A stretch of DNA of 20,573 nt from assembly GCA_947483645.1 (NCBI GenBank), contig CANKLS010000025.1, forward strand, positions 1 to 20,573. The letters run 5' to 3'. The notes beneath the pieces were generated by a model that was not told where the DNA came from, did no database searches, and saw only the letters and a list, made by a program, of their open reading frames with translations. Below are positions 7,988 to 16,490 of the stretch, piece by piece. The stretch is from Bradymonadales bacterium (GTDB lineage: Bacteria; Myxococcota; Bradymonadia; REDH01). The position numbers and the translations under genes are program-made. Numbering within the stretch: the stretch's first letter is position 1; each line of letters begins with the position of its first letter.

Positions 7988-7998
7988 TGTTCGGAACA
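7988..7998. promoter_or_regulatory. TGTTC-G-GAACA palindrome before the second lipoprotein gene
   Basis: This is a perfect 5-1-5 palindrome in the 81-base gap between the two lipoprotein genes. A related GTTC-N4-GAAC lies at 8024-8035, about 35 bases downstream. It could be an operator; no promoter hexamers are convincing nearby. Note that the half-sites face the opposite way to a Bacillus-type LexA box. Confidence 0.25.
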
Positions 7999-8052
7999 AG
8001 GATGCGTCTGCCGCCTCACAGCCGTTCCGTCGAACCCCACGCGAGAGTCACC

Positions 8053-8676
8053 ATGCGCCATTCGTCCAGCCTGCTCGTCGCCTCTCTCGTCTCCCTCGGA
8101 CTCCTTGCCTCCGCCTGTACGGCGAAGATTGCGACGGCGGAGTACGAGAAGCGGGCCACCGACTACGCCAAGGACAAGGTGGACGAACTGCTCCCCGACG
8201 GCATCACGATTCAGGGGCTGAACGACACCAGGTCGAGCGCATCAAACCAGAAGTCAGCGCCCGTGAAGAAGCTCGGGCAGACCGGTGCTGAAGGTTCAGG
8301 CGATGGGTCGGGCGAGGGCTCCGCAGAAGGTTCTGGCACCGACACGCTGGTGGGAAATGCCAAGCCCGTGACCCCCATTCTTGCTACCCCGACTGTGACA
8401 ACACCGCCGCGGCCTGTGACCTCGTGGAACGCCATCACCTTCGGCGGAGGCAACGGCCTCTCCTGCGCCTCAGCCGTCATCATCACGGGCGCCAAGGACC
8501 GCATGCTCGGAACGCAGTCGGAGTACTACTGGCTCAGCAAGGTCTACCCCTCCTACAAGGAGAAGCGGTTCGGTGAGGGGCTCTGCGGCGACAAGAAGAC
8601 GCACGTGCGCGAGATCACCACGGCGGCCGGCGCGTCGGTCGAGGTCATCTTCGACATCTCGAGCTTCGCCCCCTGA
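8053..8676 (+). CDS. Unrecognised lipoprotein with Gly/Ser/Glu linker
   Basis: The frame is open from 7987, but the ATG at 8053 is the better start: it gives a clean lipoprotein signal (basic start, hydrophobic core, LASAC with the lipidated cysteine at residue 22), preceded by GAGAG at 8043-8047. The mature protein is about 186 residues. After a charged helix (EYEKRATDYAKDKVDELL) comes a low-complexity acidic linker made of GSG/GEGS/AEGS-type steps, a Pro/Thr segment, and a compact C-terminal domain (about 140-207) with cysteines in LSCASAVIITGA and GLCGDKKTH that may form a disulfide. The protein ends in VEVIFDISSFAP. I cannot assign a function. The gene converges with the GH57 gene with only five bases between the stops. 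Confidence 0.8.
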   Translation: MRHSSSLLVASLVSLGLLASACTAKIATAEYEKRATDYAKDKVDELLPDGITIQGLNDTRSSASNQKSAPVKKLGQTGAEGSGDGSGEGSAEGSGTDTLVGNAKPVTPILATPTVTTPPRPVTSWNAITFGGGNGLSCASAVIITGAKDRMLGTQSEYYWLSKVYPSYKEKRFGEGLCGDKKTHVREITTAAGASVEVIFDISSFAP

Positions 8677-8681
8677 GACGT

Positions 8682-10763
8682 TCAGACGAACCAGGACGAG
8701 CGCGGAAGGTCGAACCAGGCGAGCCCTGAGAGCGGCCAGCGTTGGACGACGATCGCTCCCTCCGAGACCTCCAGAAAGAGCCCGACGCGGGCTGCCTCGT
8801 GTCGGAGCGGCAGCAGCAGTTCAACGCAGTGCTGCCAGGCGCCGTGCGCCTCCTCGCAGCCCTCTGCGAGGCGCAGGCTCGCCTCCACGCCCTGGTCGTC
8901 TGTGAGCCGGCAGAGCACCGTCCGGCTGCCTCCGCCGATGGCCGCCTCGCCGTCGAGGCGGAGGTAGAGGCCCGCGCGGCCACGCATGAGCCGCATGGTC
9001 CGGAAGACGGGCGCCGCTAGGTTCATGGCCCCGCGCGGAATGACCTCGATCGCTGCCGAGTCGCGCCACTCGAAGAAGTGGCTGTCGCGGCCATCGAGCT
9101 GCGCTTCACCAAGCCCGATCGGATGACTCGGAAGCTGCGCTACCCCCGGCGCTGCGACCACGGGCTCCTCGAGCGCGAGCGGCGGCTGCAGGCCGAGCGC
9201 GGTGTAGACCGAGCGGCAGTGGCCGCGGAAGAGCTGGTCGAACTCCTCGTCCATCTGGCTGTCGAAGTCGTCGCCATACCACCAGAACCAGTCGGAGCCC
9301 TCGGCGCGGTCTAGGGCGCGGCGGGCCGCGGCAGCGGCCTCTGCGGTAACCTGCGGTGAGGTGACGGCGGCTGCGAAGGCCGCGCGGGTTGCGATGAGAA
9401 GCTCCCACCCGCGGTTCTTGGCGGCCGACCCGATCCAGATGCGGAAGGAGGCCGAGATCCAGGAGCCGCTGTGGAGGGTTCGGAGCTGGCCCGCGCTGTG
9501 TCTCTCGAGCGACGCGGAGGCCGTTACGGTCTGCAGGCCCGGGGCATTCGATAAGGCGCTGTAGAGGGCCTCGAGGAAGAGGAAGCCATCCTGCTCGTAG
9601 CTCTCCCAGGCATTCTCGCCGTCGAGGATGATGGTGACGAGCGGCCGCGAAAGCCCGGATGCCGCCCCCAACTTTCGAGCCCCTTCGATGAGGTCGAGGG
9701 CTGCATCCTCCGCTGGGTTTGCAGCATAGGCAAAGCCGATCCGATCACTCAGCTCGTGGTTGCGGAAGAAGAGGTTTACGCTGCCGTTCGCGGTCGTGAT
9801 GGCCCACGGCCGGCAGCGCTGCTCGCCCCACGCCCCGTCCGGCCGCTCTGATCGCTGAAGCACCTCGTCGTCGGAGGCGATCCAGCGCAGCCCCTCCGCG
9901 GCGAAGGCCTCTGCGGCAGCAGGCGATAACGAGCCCTCCGCCGGCCACATGCCGCATGCGCGAACCCCGAAGAGCTGCTCGCCCCAGGAGAGGGCGGTGC
10001 GGATGTGATGCAATGCATCGGCAGGCTCTCGCATGGGCGGGTGCGGGAGCGGCGCCTGCGGCAGCGCTACGCGGGCCGCGTCGGAGTCGATCAGGAGCGG
10101 CAGGATGGGGTGGCCGTGTGGCGTGAGCGACAGCTCCACCTGCCCGCGCGCGATCAGGCTGCGCCACATCGCGACGGCGGCCGCGGCCACCTCGCGCTGA
10201 AGCCCAAGCACCGCAGTGATATCCGCAGCATCGAAGCCTCGCTCCTTGCTGCGGAGCGATGCAACGAGCGGGTAGTCGGCGGTCGCACCAAAGCCGAACC
10301 ACTGCAGGTTGAAGAGCAGCTGCAGATCGCGCAGATCTGCATCGCTGAAGCGGGCCACGGCCGCCTCAACGAAGCTCTCGCCGCGGAGCAAGAGCAGCTC
10401 CGCATACCGCGGCTGGGTGCGCACGCAGCGCTCCCAATGGCAGGAGAAGAAGTGGCGAACGATGAAACTCCGCTCCGTCCTCGAGAGCTGCTCCGGCGGG
10501 GTCGCACTGAACCGCTCCCAGCGATCGCTCGCGCCCTGCTCCAGCGCTGCGAGCTGCTCCAGCAGCACCCCAGAGAAGTTTGCGACGCAGCGAACCGCTG
10601 GGTGGCGCAGGAGCATCCAGGCCATGTCGTAGTAGGACTTCGTGGCGTGAAGCCGCACCCACGGCAGCCGTGCCTCCTCGCCTCCCTCCACCGCGTAGTG
10701 GGGCTGGTGAAAGTGCCAGACAAAGAGGAGGTCGAGCCCGGTTGAGGGTGCCGGCGGCTGCAT
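8682..10763 (-). CDS. Glycoside hydrolase family 57 protein (alpha-glucan active)
   Basis: GH57 enzymes act on alpha-glucans as amylases, amylopullulanases, 4-alpha-glucanotransferases or branching enzymes; which one this is cannot be told from motifs alone. Motif 1 HFHQPHY lies near the N-terminus, HGHPILPLL at about 216-224, the likely nucleophile glutamate in GMWPAEG at about 276, and the likely acid/base aspartate in IILDGENAWE at about 381. A beta-rich C-terminal region (about 560-690) may be an accessory domain. The total is 693 residues. The ATG at 10763 overlaps the glgC stop as TGATG, so I prefer it over the TTG just upstream. There is no signal peptide, so the enzyme is cytoplasmic. 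Position after glgC argues for a role in glycogen turnover or shaping. Confidence 0.9.
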   Translation of the reverse strand: MQPPAPSTGLDLLFVWHFHQPHYAVEGGEEARLPWVRLHATKSYYDMAWMLLRHPAVRCVANFSGVLLEQLAALEQGASDRWERFSATPPEQLSRTERSFIVRHFFSCHWERCVRTQPRYAELLLLRGESFVEAAVARFSDADLRDLQLLFNLQWFGFGATADYPLVASLRSKERGFDAADITAVLGLQREVAAAAVAMWRSLIARGQVELSLTPHGHPILPLLIDSDAARVALPQAPLPHPPMREPADALHHIRTALSWGEQLFGVRACGMWPAEGSLSPAAAEAFAAEGLRWIASDDEVLQRSERPDGAWGEQRCRPWAITTANGSVNLFFRNHELSDRIGFAYAANPAEDAALDLIEGARKLGAASGLSRPLVTIILDGENAWESYEQDGFLFLEALYSALSNAPGLQTVTASASLERHSAGQLRTLHSGSWISASFRIWIGSAAKNRGWELLIATRAAFAAAVTSPQVTAEAAAAARRALDRAEGSDWFWWYGDDFDSQMDEEFDQLFRGHCRSVYTALGLQPPLALEEPVVAAPGVAQLPSHPIGLGEAQLDGRDSHFFEWRDSAAIEVIPRGAMNLAAPVFRTMRLMRGRAGLYLRLDGEAAIGGGSRTVLCRLTDDQGVEASLRLAEGCEEAHGAWQHCVELLLPLRHEAARVGLFLEVSEGAIVVQRWPLSGLAWFDLPRSSWFV

Positions 10764-12001
10764 CAAGGCTGAATCCGAAGGCCCTTGGGCGCCACCGCGA
10801 TGCCCTCCTCGGTGACCGTCAGGCCACGTGCCCGATCGTGGTCATGATCGAAGCCCACGCGAGCGCCGGGCTCCACCACCACATTCTTGTCGAGGATGGT
10901 CCGGAAGAGCTGCGCATTGCGGCCCACCTCCACGCCCTCGAAGAGGATGCTGCTCTCCACCCGGGAGTAGGAGCGGACGCGGACGAGTGGGCTGAGGATG
11001 GAGCGGTAGACCATGCCACCGGAGACGATGGTGCCCTCGCTCACGAGCGACTCGACGGCCGAGCCAACCCGGTTGGAAGCGAGGTCGTCGTGGACGAACT
11101 TTGCGGGAGCCAGCTGGTGATAGTCGGTTCGGATGGGCCACTGACGGTTGTAGAGGTCGAGGACGGGGAGCACGGATACGAGGTCCATGGAGGCCTCGAA
11201 GTAGCTGCCAACACTGCCCACATCGCGCCAGTAGCCGCGCTCCCGCTCCTGCTGGCCCGGCACATGGTTCTGCGAGAAGTCGTAGGCAAAGACCGCCCTG
11301 CCCTCCTGCAGCATGGTGGGGATGATGTCGCGCCCGAAGTCGTGGTCGGAGGGCTCCCGCACGGCATCGGTGCGCACCTGATGCTCGAGCGCAGTTCGTG
11401 TGAAGAAGTAGTTCCCCATACTGGCGAGGCACCAGTCCGGGCGGCCGGGAATCGTAGGCGGATGGGTCGGTTTTTCGACAAAGCCGCGCACGCGCCAGTT
11501 AGCGTCGACCTCCATGATTCCGAACTGGTGCGCCTCGGCGACCGGCACCGGGATGGCTGCGATCGTAAGCTCGGCGCTACGCTTGCGATGGAGGCGGAGC
11601 ATCTGCGACACATCCATCTTGTAGACGTGGTCGGCGCCAAAGACGCCAACGTCGGTGGGGTCTGCGTCATCTATCAGGTTTAGGTTCTGGAAGATGGCGT
11701 CGGCCGAGCCGCGGTACCAGCCGAGCCCCGTCCGCTGCTGCGCAGGCACGGGTTCGACGAAGTGGTCGAGCGGGCGGGCGAGCCGCCAGGCGCGCGAAAT
11801 ATGCTGTGAGAGCGACTGCGACTTGTACTGCGTGAGCACGACGACCCGGTAGAAGCCCGAGTTGACCAGGTTGGAGAGCACGAAGTCGATGAGCCGGTAG
11901 CGGCCGGCGAAGGGCACCGCAGGCTTGGTCCGGTCTTGGGTGAGGGGCATCATCCGCGTGCCGCGGCCACCTGCCAAGACCATCATCAGGGTACGATTCA
12001 T
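10763..12001 (-). CDS. glgC: Glucose-1-phosphate adenylyltransferase (ADP-glucose pyrophosphorylase)
   Basis: GlgC makes ADP-glucose from ATP and glucose-1-phosphate, the committed step of bacterial glycogen synthesis. The 412-residue length is typical. Visible motifs are the nucleotide-binding GGRGTRMMPLT (11-21), KPAVPFAGRYRLIDF (26-40), WYRGSADAIFQN (95-106), the metal/catalytic GADHVYKMD (D124), the sugar-phosphate contact FVEKP (174-178) and YWRDVGSVGSYFEASMDL. The C-terminal third is a left-handed beta-helix-like region. The usual allosteric arginine-rich start is modest here. It lies 24 bases downstream of the kinase gene and overlaps the GH57 start. Genes for glycogen synthase and branching enzyme are not in the window. 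Confidence 0.97.
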   Translation of the reverse strand: MNRTLMMVLAGGRGTRMMPLTQDRTKPAVPFAGRYRLIDFVLSNLVNSGFYRVVVLTQYKSQSLSQHISRAWRLARPLDHFVEPVPAQQRTGLGWYRGSADAIFQNLNLIDDADPTDVGVFGADHVYKMDVSQMLRLHRKRSAELTIAAIPVPVAEAHQFGIMEVDANWRVRGFVEKPTHPPTIPGRPDWCLASMGNYFFTRTALEHQVRTDAVREPSDHDFGRDIIPTMLQEGRAVFAYDFSQNHVPGQQERERGYWRDVGSVGSYFEASMDLVSVLPVLDLYNRQWPIRTDYHQLAPAKFVHDDLASNRVGSAVESLVSEGTIVSGGMVYRSILSPLVRVRSYSRVESSILFEGVEVGRNAQLFRTILDKNVVVEPGARVGFDHDHDRARGLTVTEEGIAVAPKGLRIQP

Positions 12002-12025
12002 GCGGGGCGCCTGGTTAAGCAGAGA

Positions 12026-13240
12026 CTATCGGGAGGCCGACTCCAACCCATAGTAGTAGGCCGCGGCCATACAAGCAGCGAGCAACAGGAGCAGGAGGAA
12101 GGGGCGCAACCAGCGCCGCTGCCGACCGGCCGCCGACGTTGCGGCAATCTGGGTGGCGGGGTCTGGGGGGGCTGCAAGGGGGTGCGCGACAGGGGCCGCT
12201 TGCGCTCCCGTTGCCATCAGCGCGGCGGCCGGGACAGCGGGCTCGGCCGTCTGGAGTTCGAGCGCCACGGTGGTCATCGACGGGAGCGGTCGAACGCGCA
12301 TCACTGCAGGCACCGACATCGTCGCGGTGTCGGGATGAAGTGCAAAGGCGAGATACTTTGCGACCTCATAAGAATCGACCGAGAGGCCGGCCGCGAAGAG
12401 GAAGCGGTTGAGCTCGGTACCGAACTCTCGGGCGGTCGCGTAGCGTCGGTCGCGGTCGGCTGAGAGCGCGCGCCGAACAATCGCTTCGAGCTCAGGATGG
12501 AGGTCGGCGCAGAGCGGTGCGAGCCCGGGAATGCGCGCCTCCTTCACCCGCTGGAGCGTCTCAAGGTCGCCTTCGCCCTGAAAGAGACGACGACCCGCGA
12601 GCAGCTCCCAGAGGATGACTCCGAGCGAGAAGAGGTCGCTCCGGCCGTCCACCTCCCGACCGTCGGCCGACTCTGGGGAGAGGTAGCCATACTTGCCCTT
12701 CACGAAGCCCGGGTCGGTGCTCTCCATCTGGCTCGCTGCCTTGGCGAGGCCGAAGTCGGTGATCTTCACCTCCCCTTCGCGGCTGATGAGGATGTTGGGC
12801 GGGCTCACGTCGCGATGAACGATGCGGAGCAGCCGGCCCTCGCTGTCTTTGCGTTCGTGGGCGTAGGCGAGAGCCTTGCAGACCTCGATGCCAATCTGCA
12901 CCGCCAACGCGGTCGGAAAGGGTCGCTGGCTCGCTCGGGCGAGTTCCATCAGGGTCTTGAGGTTGGCGCCGTCCACATACTCCATCACGATGAAGTAGGT
13001 CTCACCCGCGCGGCTCACATCGAAGACCGAGACGATGTTGGCGTGGCTGAGCGCGAGCGAGAGGCGGGCCTCGTCAAGGAACATGTTGACGAACTTGGCG
13101 TCGGCGGCGAGCTGCGGGAGTACCCGCTTGATGGCCACCTGCTTCTCGTAGCCATCGAGGCTCACAGCCTTGCCGCGGAAAACCTCCGCCATGCCGCCCA
13201 CATCGATACGGTCGACAATCTCGTAGCGGGGCCGGCTCAT
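12026..13240 (-). CDS. Membrane-anchored Ser/Thr protein kinase (Hanks type)
   Basis: A eukaryotic-like kinase of 404 residues. The catalytic domain (about 6-285) has the glycine loop VGGMAEVFRG, the ATP lysine K38 (VAIKRV), helix-C glutamate E57, catalytic loop HRDVSPPN (D144, N149), DFG at 162-164, and LSPE at 187-190. The HRDVSP form, with Ser replacing the usual Lys-Pro lysine, is common in myxobacterial kinases, so activity is still likely. An Ala/Pro linker follows, then a single membrane segment near the C-terminus (about 380-396) and a short outer tail with no sensor domain. The gene sits 31 bases after the FHA-cyclase gene and 24 before glgC. A phosphothreonine-binding FHA domain next door makes the cyclase a natural partner, which is an inference. 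Confidence 0.93.
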   Translation of the reverse strand: MSRPRYEIVDRIDVGGMAEVFRGKAVSLDGYEKQVAIKRVLPQLAADAKFVNMFLDEARLSLALSHANIVSVFDVSRAGETYFIVMEYVDGANLKTLMELARASQRPFPTALAVQIGIEVCKALAYAHERKDSEGRLLRIVHRDVSPPNILISREGEVKITDFGLAKAASQMESTDPGFVKGKYGYLSPESADGREVDGRSDLFSLGVILWELLAGRRLFQGEGDLETLQRVKEARIPGLAPLCADLHPELEAIVRRALSADRDRRYATAREFGTELNRFLFAAGLSVDSYEVAKYLAFALHPDTATMSVPAVMRVRPLPSMTTVALELQTAEPAVPAAALMATGAQAAPVAHPLAAPPDPATQIAATSAAGRQRRWLRPFLLLLLLAACMAAAYYYGLESASR

Positions 13241-13271
13241 GCTGCGCAGCTGCGAAGGCGGACGGGCGGGC

Positions 13272-14936
13272 TCACGGCCTCGGCGGGGTCTGCGGCGCCG
13301 TGCTCCCGACGCCAGTGCGCCGCACGAAAGATGCGGTGGAATCTGAGTCGCGGAAGCCAGTCACCCGGTAGACCTGCACCGTGTTGGCTTTGCCCTTGAG
13401 TTCGAGCGGTGCAAGCTCTTCGAGTGTGAAGCGGGTCTCGGCCTGGTAGGCGACGGGCTCGCTCACGAGCACCTCGTTTGGGGCGGCCTTGGAGCAGAGC
13501 CGCGAGGCGGTGTTGACGGTGTCACCGATGACAGTGAAGGCCATGGCGCGTGTGCTGCCCATGTAGCCTGCAACCATCTCGCCTGTGTTGACCCCGATGC
13601 CGATGCAGAGCGCCATGTCGCCGCGTGCAGAGCGCTCGAGGTTGAGGAGCCGCACCGCCTCCTGCATCTCGAGGGCGGCGCGCACGGCCTTGCTCACATG
13701 GTCTTCGATGGAAATCGGTGCGCCCCAGACGGCCATGAGCGCATCGCCGATGAACTTGTCGAGGGTGCCGCCATGCTTGAAGACCACCTCGACCATGACC
13801 TCGAAGTATTCGTTCAGCATGCTGACGACATCGGTCGGTCGGGCAGACTCGGAGAGCTGCGTGAAGCCGCGGATGTCGGCAAACAGAACGGTCGCGTCGC
13901 GCAGATCGCCCCCGCGCTGGATGTTGACCTTGCCCTCCATGACCTGGTCCACGAGCTCGGTGGGAAGCAGCCGCGAGAGCTGCTCGCGGGCCAGCAAATC
14001 CTTCTGCGTCTTTGCGACGAGGCTGGAGTGCTCGATGGCGTAGGCGGCCTGGTTTGCGAAGCCGGAGAGGAGCGCGAGGTCCTTCTGCGCAAAGGCGCCT
14101 CGGGTCATCTGAGAGTCGAGATGGATGATGCCTAGCAGCCGGTCGCGGTAGAGCAGCGGTACCGACATGGTCGACTTGATGCCCTGCATGATGATGGACT
14201 TGGAGCCGGAGAAACGGCTGTCCATGGCGGCATCGCTCGACAGCACCGCAGCCTTCTCCTCGACCACCTCCTTGAGGATGGTGGCAGAGACGCGGATGGC
14301 GCGGCCTGCGGAGAGTTCCTCGAACTTCGACCGCGATGCAGCCGGCTCGATCTCGCCCGTCTCCTGGTTCATGAGGAAGATAACGCCGCGGTCGGCGGCG
14401 AACATCTCGAAGGCCTTCTCCAAGATCTTATTCAGCAGCTGGCTGAGGTCGAACTCGAGCGAGAGCGCCTGGTTGAGTTCGTTCGCGATACGGAGCTTTT
14501 CATAGTCGCCGCGGAGCTGCTCGACATCGGTGAGCTGGTCGGCCTTGACGAAGAGTCGGTTGGAGTCTTCCCGGTGCCGCGTCCGGATCGCGCCATCCTC
14601 GCGCTCCTGCGAGATGGCGACCTGAGTCCGAAGAGCCTTGGACTCCAGGAGGTCGGCGTGGAAGGTGACGATCGAGGCGCCGATGGTGACCTTGTCGAGG
14701 TGGTTGAGGATGCGGGAGCCAACGACAGCCTCGCCGTTGACCATCATGCCGTTGCGGCTGCCGTTGTCGCGAAGGACGAAGTGGCCGGTCCGCTCCTCGA
14801 CAAGGGCGTGTTCTTTGGAGACGACACGGTCGAGCAATTGGAGGTCTTGCGACGGATGGCGACCGATGGTCACGCGGCGATTGAAGCGCAGTTCACGCGT
14901 CTCTCCGCTCGCATCGGTATAGGTCAACTTGGGCAT
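13272..14936 (-). CDS. FHA-GAF-class III adenylate cyclase
   Basis: A 554-residue cytoplasmic signalling protein. The FHA domain (about 5-95) keeps its phosphopeptide-binding residues: IGR (R26), S40 and H43 in VVSKEHA, and NGSRNG at 58-63. A coiled-coil-like linker leads to a GAF domain (about 160-305). A class III nucleotidyl cyclase domain (about 345-530) follows, with metal-binding D354 in FADIRGF and D398 in IGDALMAVWG, lysine K394, then GDTVNTASRL giving D472, N475 and R479. The K394/D472 pair is the adenine-specifying combination, so cAMP is the likely product. All catalytic residues are present. It is the first gene of the minus-strand block, so phospho-protein binding by the FHA domain may tune cyclase output from the adjacent kinase. 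Confidence 0.93.
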   Translation of the reverse strand: MPKLTYTDASGETRELRFNRRVTIGRHPSQDLQLLDRVVSKEHALVEERTGHFVLRDNGSRNGMMVNGEAVVGSRILNHLDKVTIGASIVTFHADLLESKALRTQVAISQEREDGAIRTRHREDSNRLFVKADQLTDVEQLRGDYEKLRIANELNQALSLEFDLSQLLNKILEKAFEMFAADRGVIFLMNQETGEIEPAASRSKFEELSAGRAIRVSATILKEVVEEKAAVLSSDAAMDSRFSGSKSIIMQGIKSTMSVPLLYRDRLLGIIHLDSQMTRGAFAQKDLALLSGFANQAAYAIEHSSLVAKTQKDLLAREQLSRLLPTELVDQVMEGKVNIQRGGDLRDATVLFADIRGFTQLSESARPTDVVSMLNEYFEVMVEVVFKHGGTLDKFIGDALMAVWGAPISIEDHVSKAVRAALEMQEAVRLLNLERSARGDMALCIGIGVNTGEMVAGYMGSTRAMAFTVIGDTVNTASRLCSKAAPNEVLVSEPVAYQAETRFTLEELAPLELKGKANTVQVYRVTGFRDSDSTASFVRRTGVGSTAPQTPPRP

Positions 14937-14950
14937 GTGTCGCGCTTGAT

Positions 14951-14974
14951 GGTTATAGGCCCCTCCCTATACCC
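14951..14974. promoter_or_regulatory. Palindrome in the divergent cyclase/regulator gap
   Basis: GGTTATAGG (14951-14959) and CCTATACCC (14966-14974) are 9-base arms with eight of nine positions complementary, separated by six bases. Each arm reads TATAGG on its own strand, so the element could be a shared operator or a pair of back-to-back -10 boxes. A third copy, GGTATAGG, lies just inside the cyclase gene at 14916-14923. Confidence 0.45.
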
Positions 14975-14995
14975 GCGCGGCGGTTGATTCGGCAA
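14966..14995 (-). promoter_or_regulatory. Possible sigma70-type promoter of the minus-strand cyclase-kinase-glgC-GH57 block
   Basis: On the minus strand, TTGCCG (14995-14990) and TATAGG (14971-14966) are separated by 18 bases. Transcription would start near 14959, about 22 bases before the cyclase ATG. The -10 overlaps the palindrome described at 14951-14974. The cyclase start has no clear Shine-Dalgarno sequence. Confidence 0.35.
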
Positions 14996-15052
14996 GCATG
15001 CCCGACTACTTCCGGCAGCAGTCCGGCAACACTGATTCTGCGCGTGGCGACG

Positions 15053-16459
15053 ATGGACGACTCTCAGCTCAAGCCCGCGCGTATCCTCGTCGTGGACGAC
15101 GATGAAGAGCATGCTTCGACCCTGCAGCGGCTGCTCGCGCGGGAGGGGTTGGAGGCCACGGTGGCGCACGGCGCCGAAGAGGCACTGAAGTTGGCGCGGG
15201 CCGAAGAGTTCGACCTCATCCTGACAGACCTGGTGATGTCGGGCATGTCGGGGCTCGACCTGATGAGGGCACTGGCCGATGCCAAGGTGGCGACCGATGT
15301 CATTCTCATGACCGCCTTTGGGACGGTGGAGGTCGCGGTCGAGGCGATGCGGTCAGGCGCCTATGATTTTGTGGTCAAGCCGATCAAGCGGGCGACGCTT
15401 CTCAAGGCCATGAACCGGGCGCTCGCCGCACGCCGGCTGCGGGCAGAAAACCTGCGACTGCGCGCAGAACTGGAGGAGTTGCGGCGCGGGCGTCAGCTGG
15501 TTGGTGATGCCCCGCTCTTTCGACGCGCGCTGCAGCTTTCGACGCAGACGAGCGCGAGCGACGCGACCGTGCTGCTGCGGGGCGAATCGGGCACCGGCAA
15601 GGAGCTCTTCGCGCGGCACATCCACGCCTGCAGCCGTCGCGCCAAAGGGCCCTTCATCGCCGTGAACTGTGCCTCCTTGCCGGAGTCGCTGGTGGAGTCG
15701 GAGCTGTTCGGCCACGAGGCGGGTGCCTTTACAGGCGCGACGCACCGGCGGGCAGGCTGGCTGGAGCTCGCCGATGGTGGCACGCTGCTGCTCGACGAGG
15801 TGGGCGAGATCCCGCTGGCGATGCAGGTGAAGCTGCTGCGGTTCATCCAGGAGGGGACCCTGACGCGGGTGGGTGGCCGGCAGCCAATCTCGGTGCAGGC
15901 TCGGATCGTGGCGGCGACCCACCGCAACCTCGAAGAGATGGTGAAGGCTGGCGAGTTCCGCGAAGACCTCTACTTCCGGCTCAATGTCATCCCCATCATC
16001 GTGCCGCCGTTGCGGTCGCGCGCCGAAGACATCCCGCTGCTGGTCAACCGGTTCGTGACGCTGCATGCGGCGCAGGCGGGTCGTCCCGTGCCACGGGTGA
16101 CGCCCGCCGCCATGGAGCGGCTCTCCTCCTACGGCTGGCCGGGCAATGTGCGCGAACTGGAGAACGCGATGGAGCGGGCCGTTGTGCTCGATCAGGACGG
16201 GCGGCTCGACCTGGATGACCTGCCCGAGGTCGTGTCGGAGGCACTGCCAGACGGCGCGGGGCTGCACTTCAGCATCGGCACGACGCTGGCGGAGGCGGAG
16301 CGGCGGCTCATCCTCGCTACACTGGGCTATACGGCGGGCGACAAGGCTGCGGCAGCGGAGATTCTGGGGTTGGGACGGCGCACCGTGTATCGAAAGTTGG
16401 AGGAATATGGCAAAGCCGACTCCGATGATGTTATGTTGAAGAACCCGGAGCGGGAATAA
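15053..16459 (+). CDS. NtrC-family sigma54-dependent response regulator
   Basis: A 468-residue two-component activator. I prefer the ATG at 15053 over 14984 because the extra 23 residues are not conserved-looking and the receiver begins right after ([12 protein letters not shown]). Receiver (about 9-123): acidic pocket D15-D17, phospho-acceptor D59 in LTDLVMSG, T87 and K109. AAA+ domain (about 148-380): Walker A GESGTGKE at 177-184, the sigma54-contacting GAFTGA loop at 224-229, Walker [13 protein letters not shown], and [11 protein letters not shown] Fis-type helix-turn-helix (about 415-453) ends [15 protein letters not shown]. It is therefore competent to open sigma54 promoters. No sensor kinase gene is adjacent. 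It lies 31 bases before gspC, and a sigma54-like promoter precedes gspD, making the T2SS genes likely targets. Confidence 0.94.
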   Translation: MDDSQLKPARILVVDDDEEHASTLQRLLAREGLEATVAHGAEEALKLARAEEFDLILTDLVMSGMSGLDLMRALADAKVATDVILMTAFGTVEVAVEAMRSGAYDFVVKPIKRATLLKAMNRALAARRLRAENLRLRAELEELRRGRQLVGDAPLFRRALQLSTQTSASDATVLLRGESGTGKELFARHIHACSRRAKGPFIAVNCASLPESLVESELFGHEAGAFTGATHRRAGWLELADGGTLLLDEVGEIPLAMQVKLLRFIQEGTLTRVGGRQPISVQARIVAATHRNLEEMVKAGEFREDLYFRLNVIPIIVPPLRSRAEDIPLLVNRFVTLHAAQAGRPVPRVTPAAMERLSSYGWPGNVRELENAMERAVVLDQDGRLDLDDLPEVVSEALPDGAGLHFSIGTTLAEAERRLILATLGYTAGDKAAAAEILGLGRRTVYRKLEEYGKADSDDVMLKNPERE

Positions 16460-16490
16460 AGACCCCCGCGCGCGCACCTTTCAAGGCGGC

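Noticed and set aside
10005..11683. Plus-strand open frames across GH57 and glgC
   Set aside because: They are shadows of two well-recognised minus-strand enzymes and carry no domain of their own.
16085..16097. CCCGTG-C-CACGGG perfect palindrome
   Set aside because: It lies inside the AAA+ region of the response regulator gene and is explained by codon choice.
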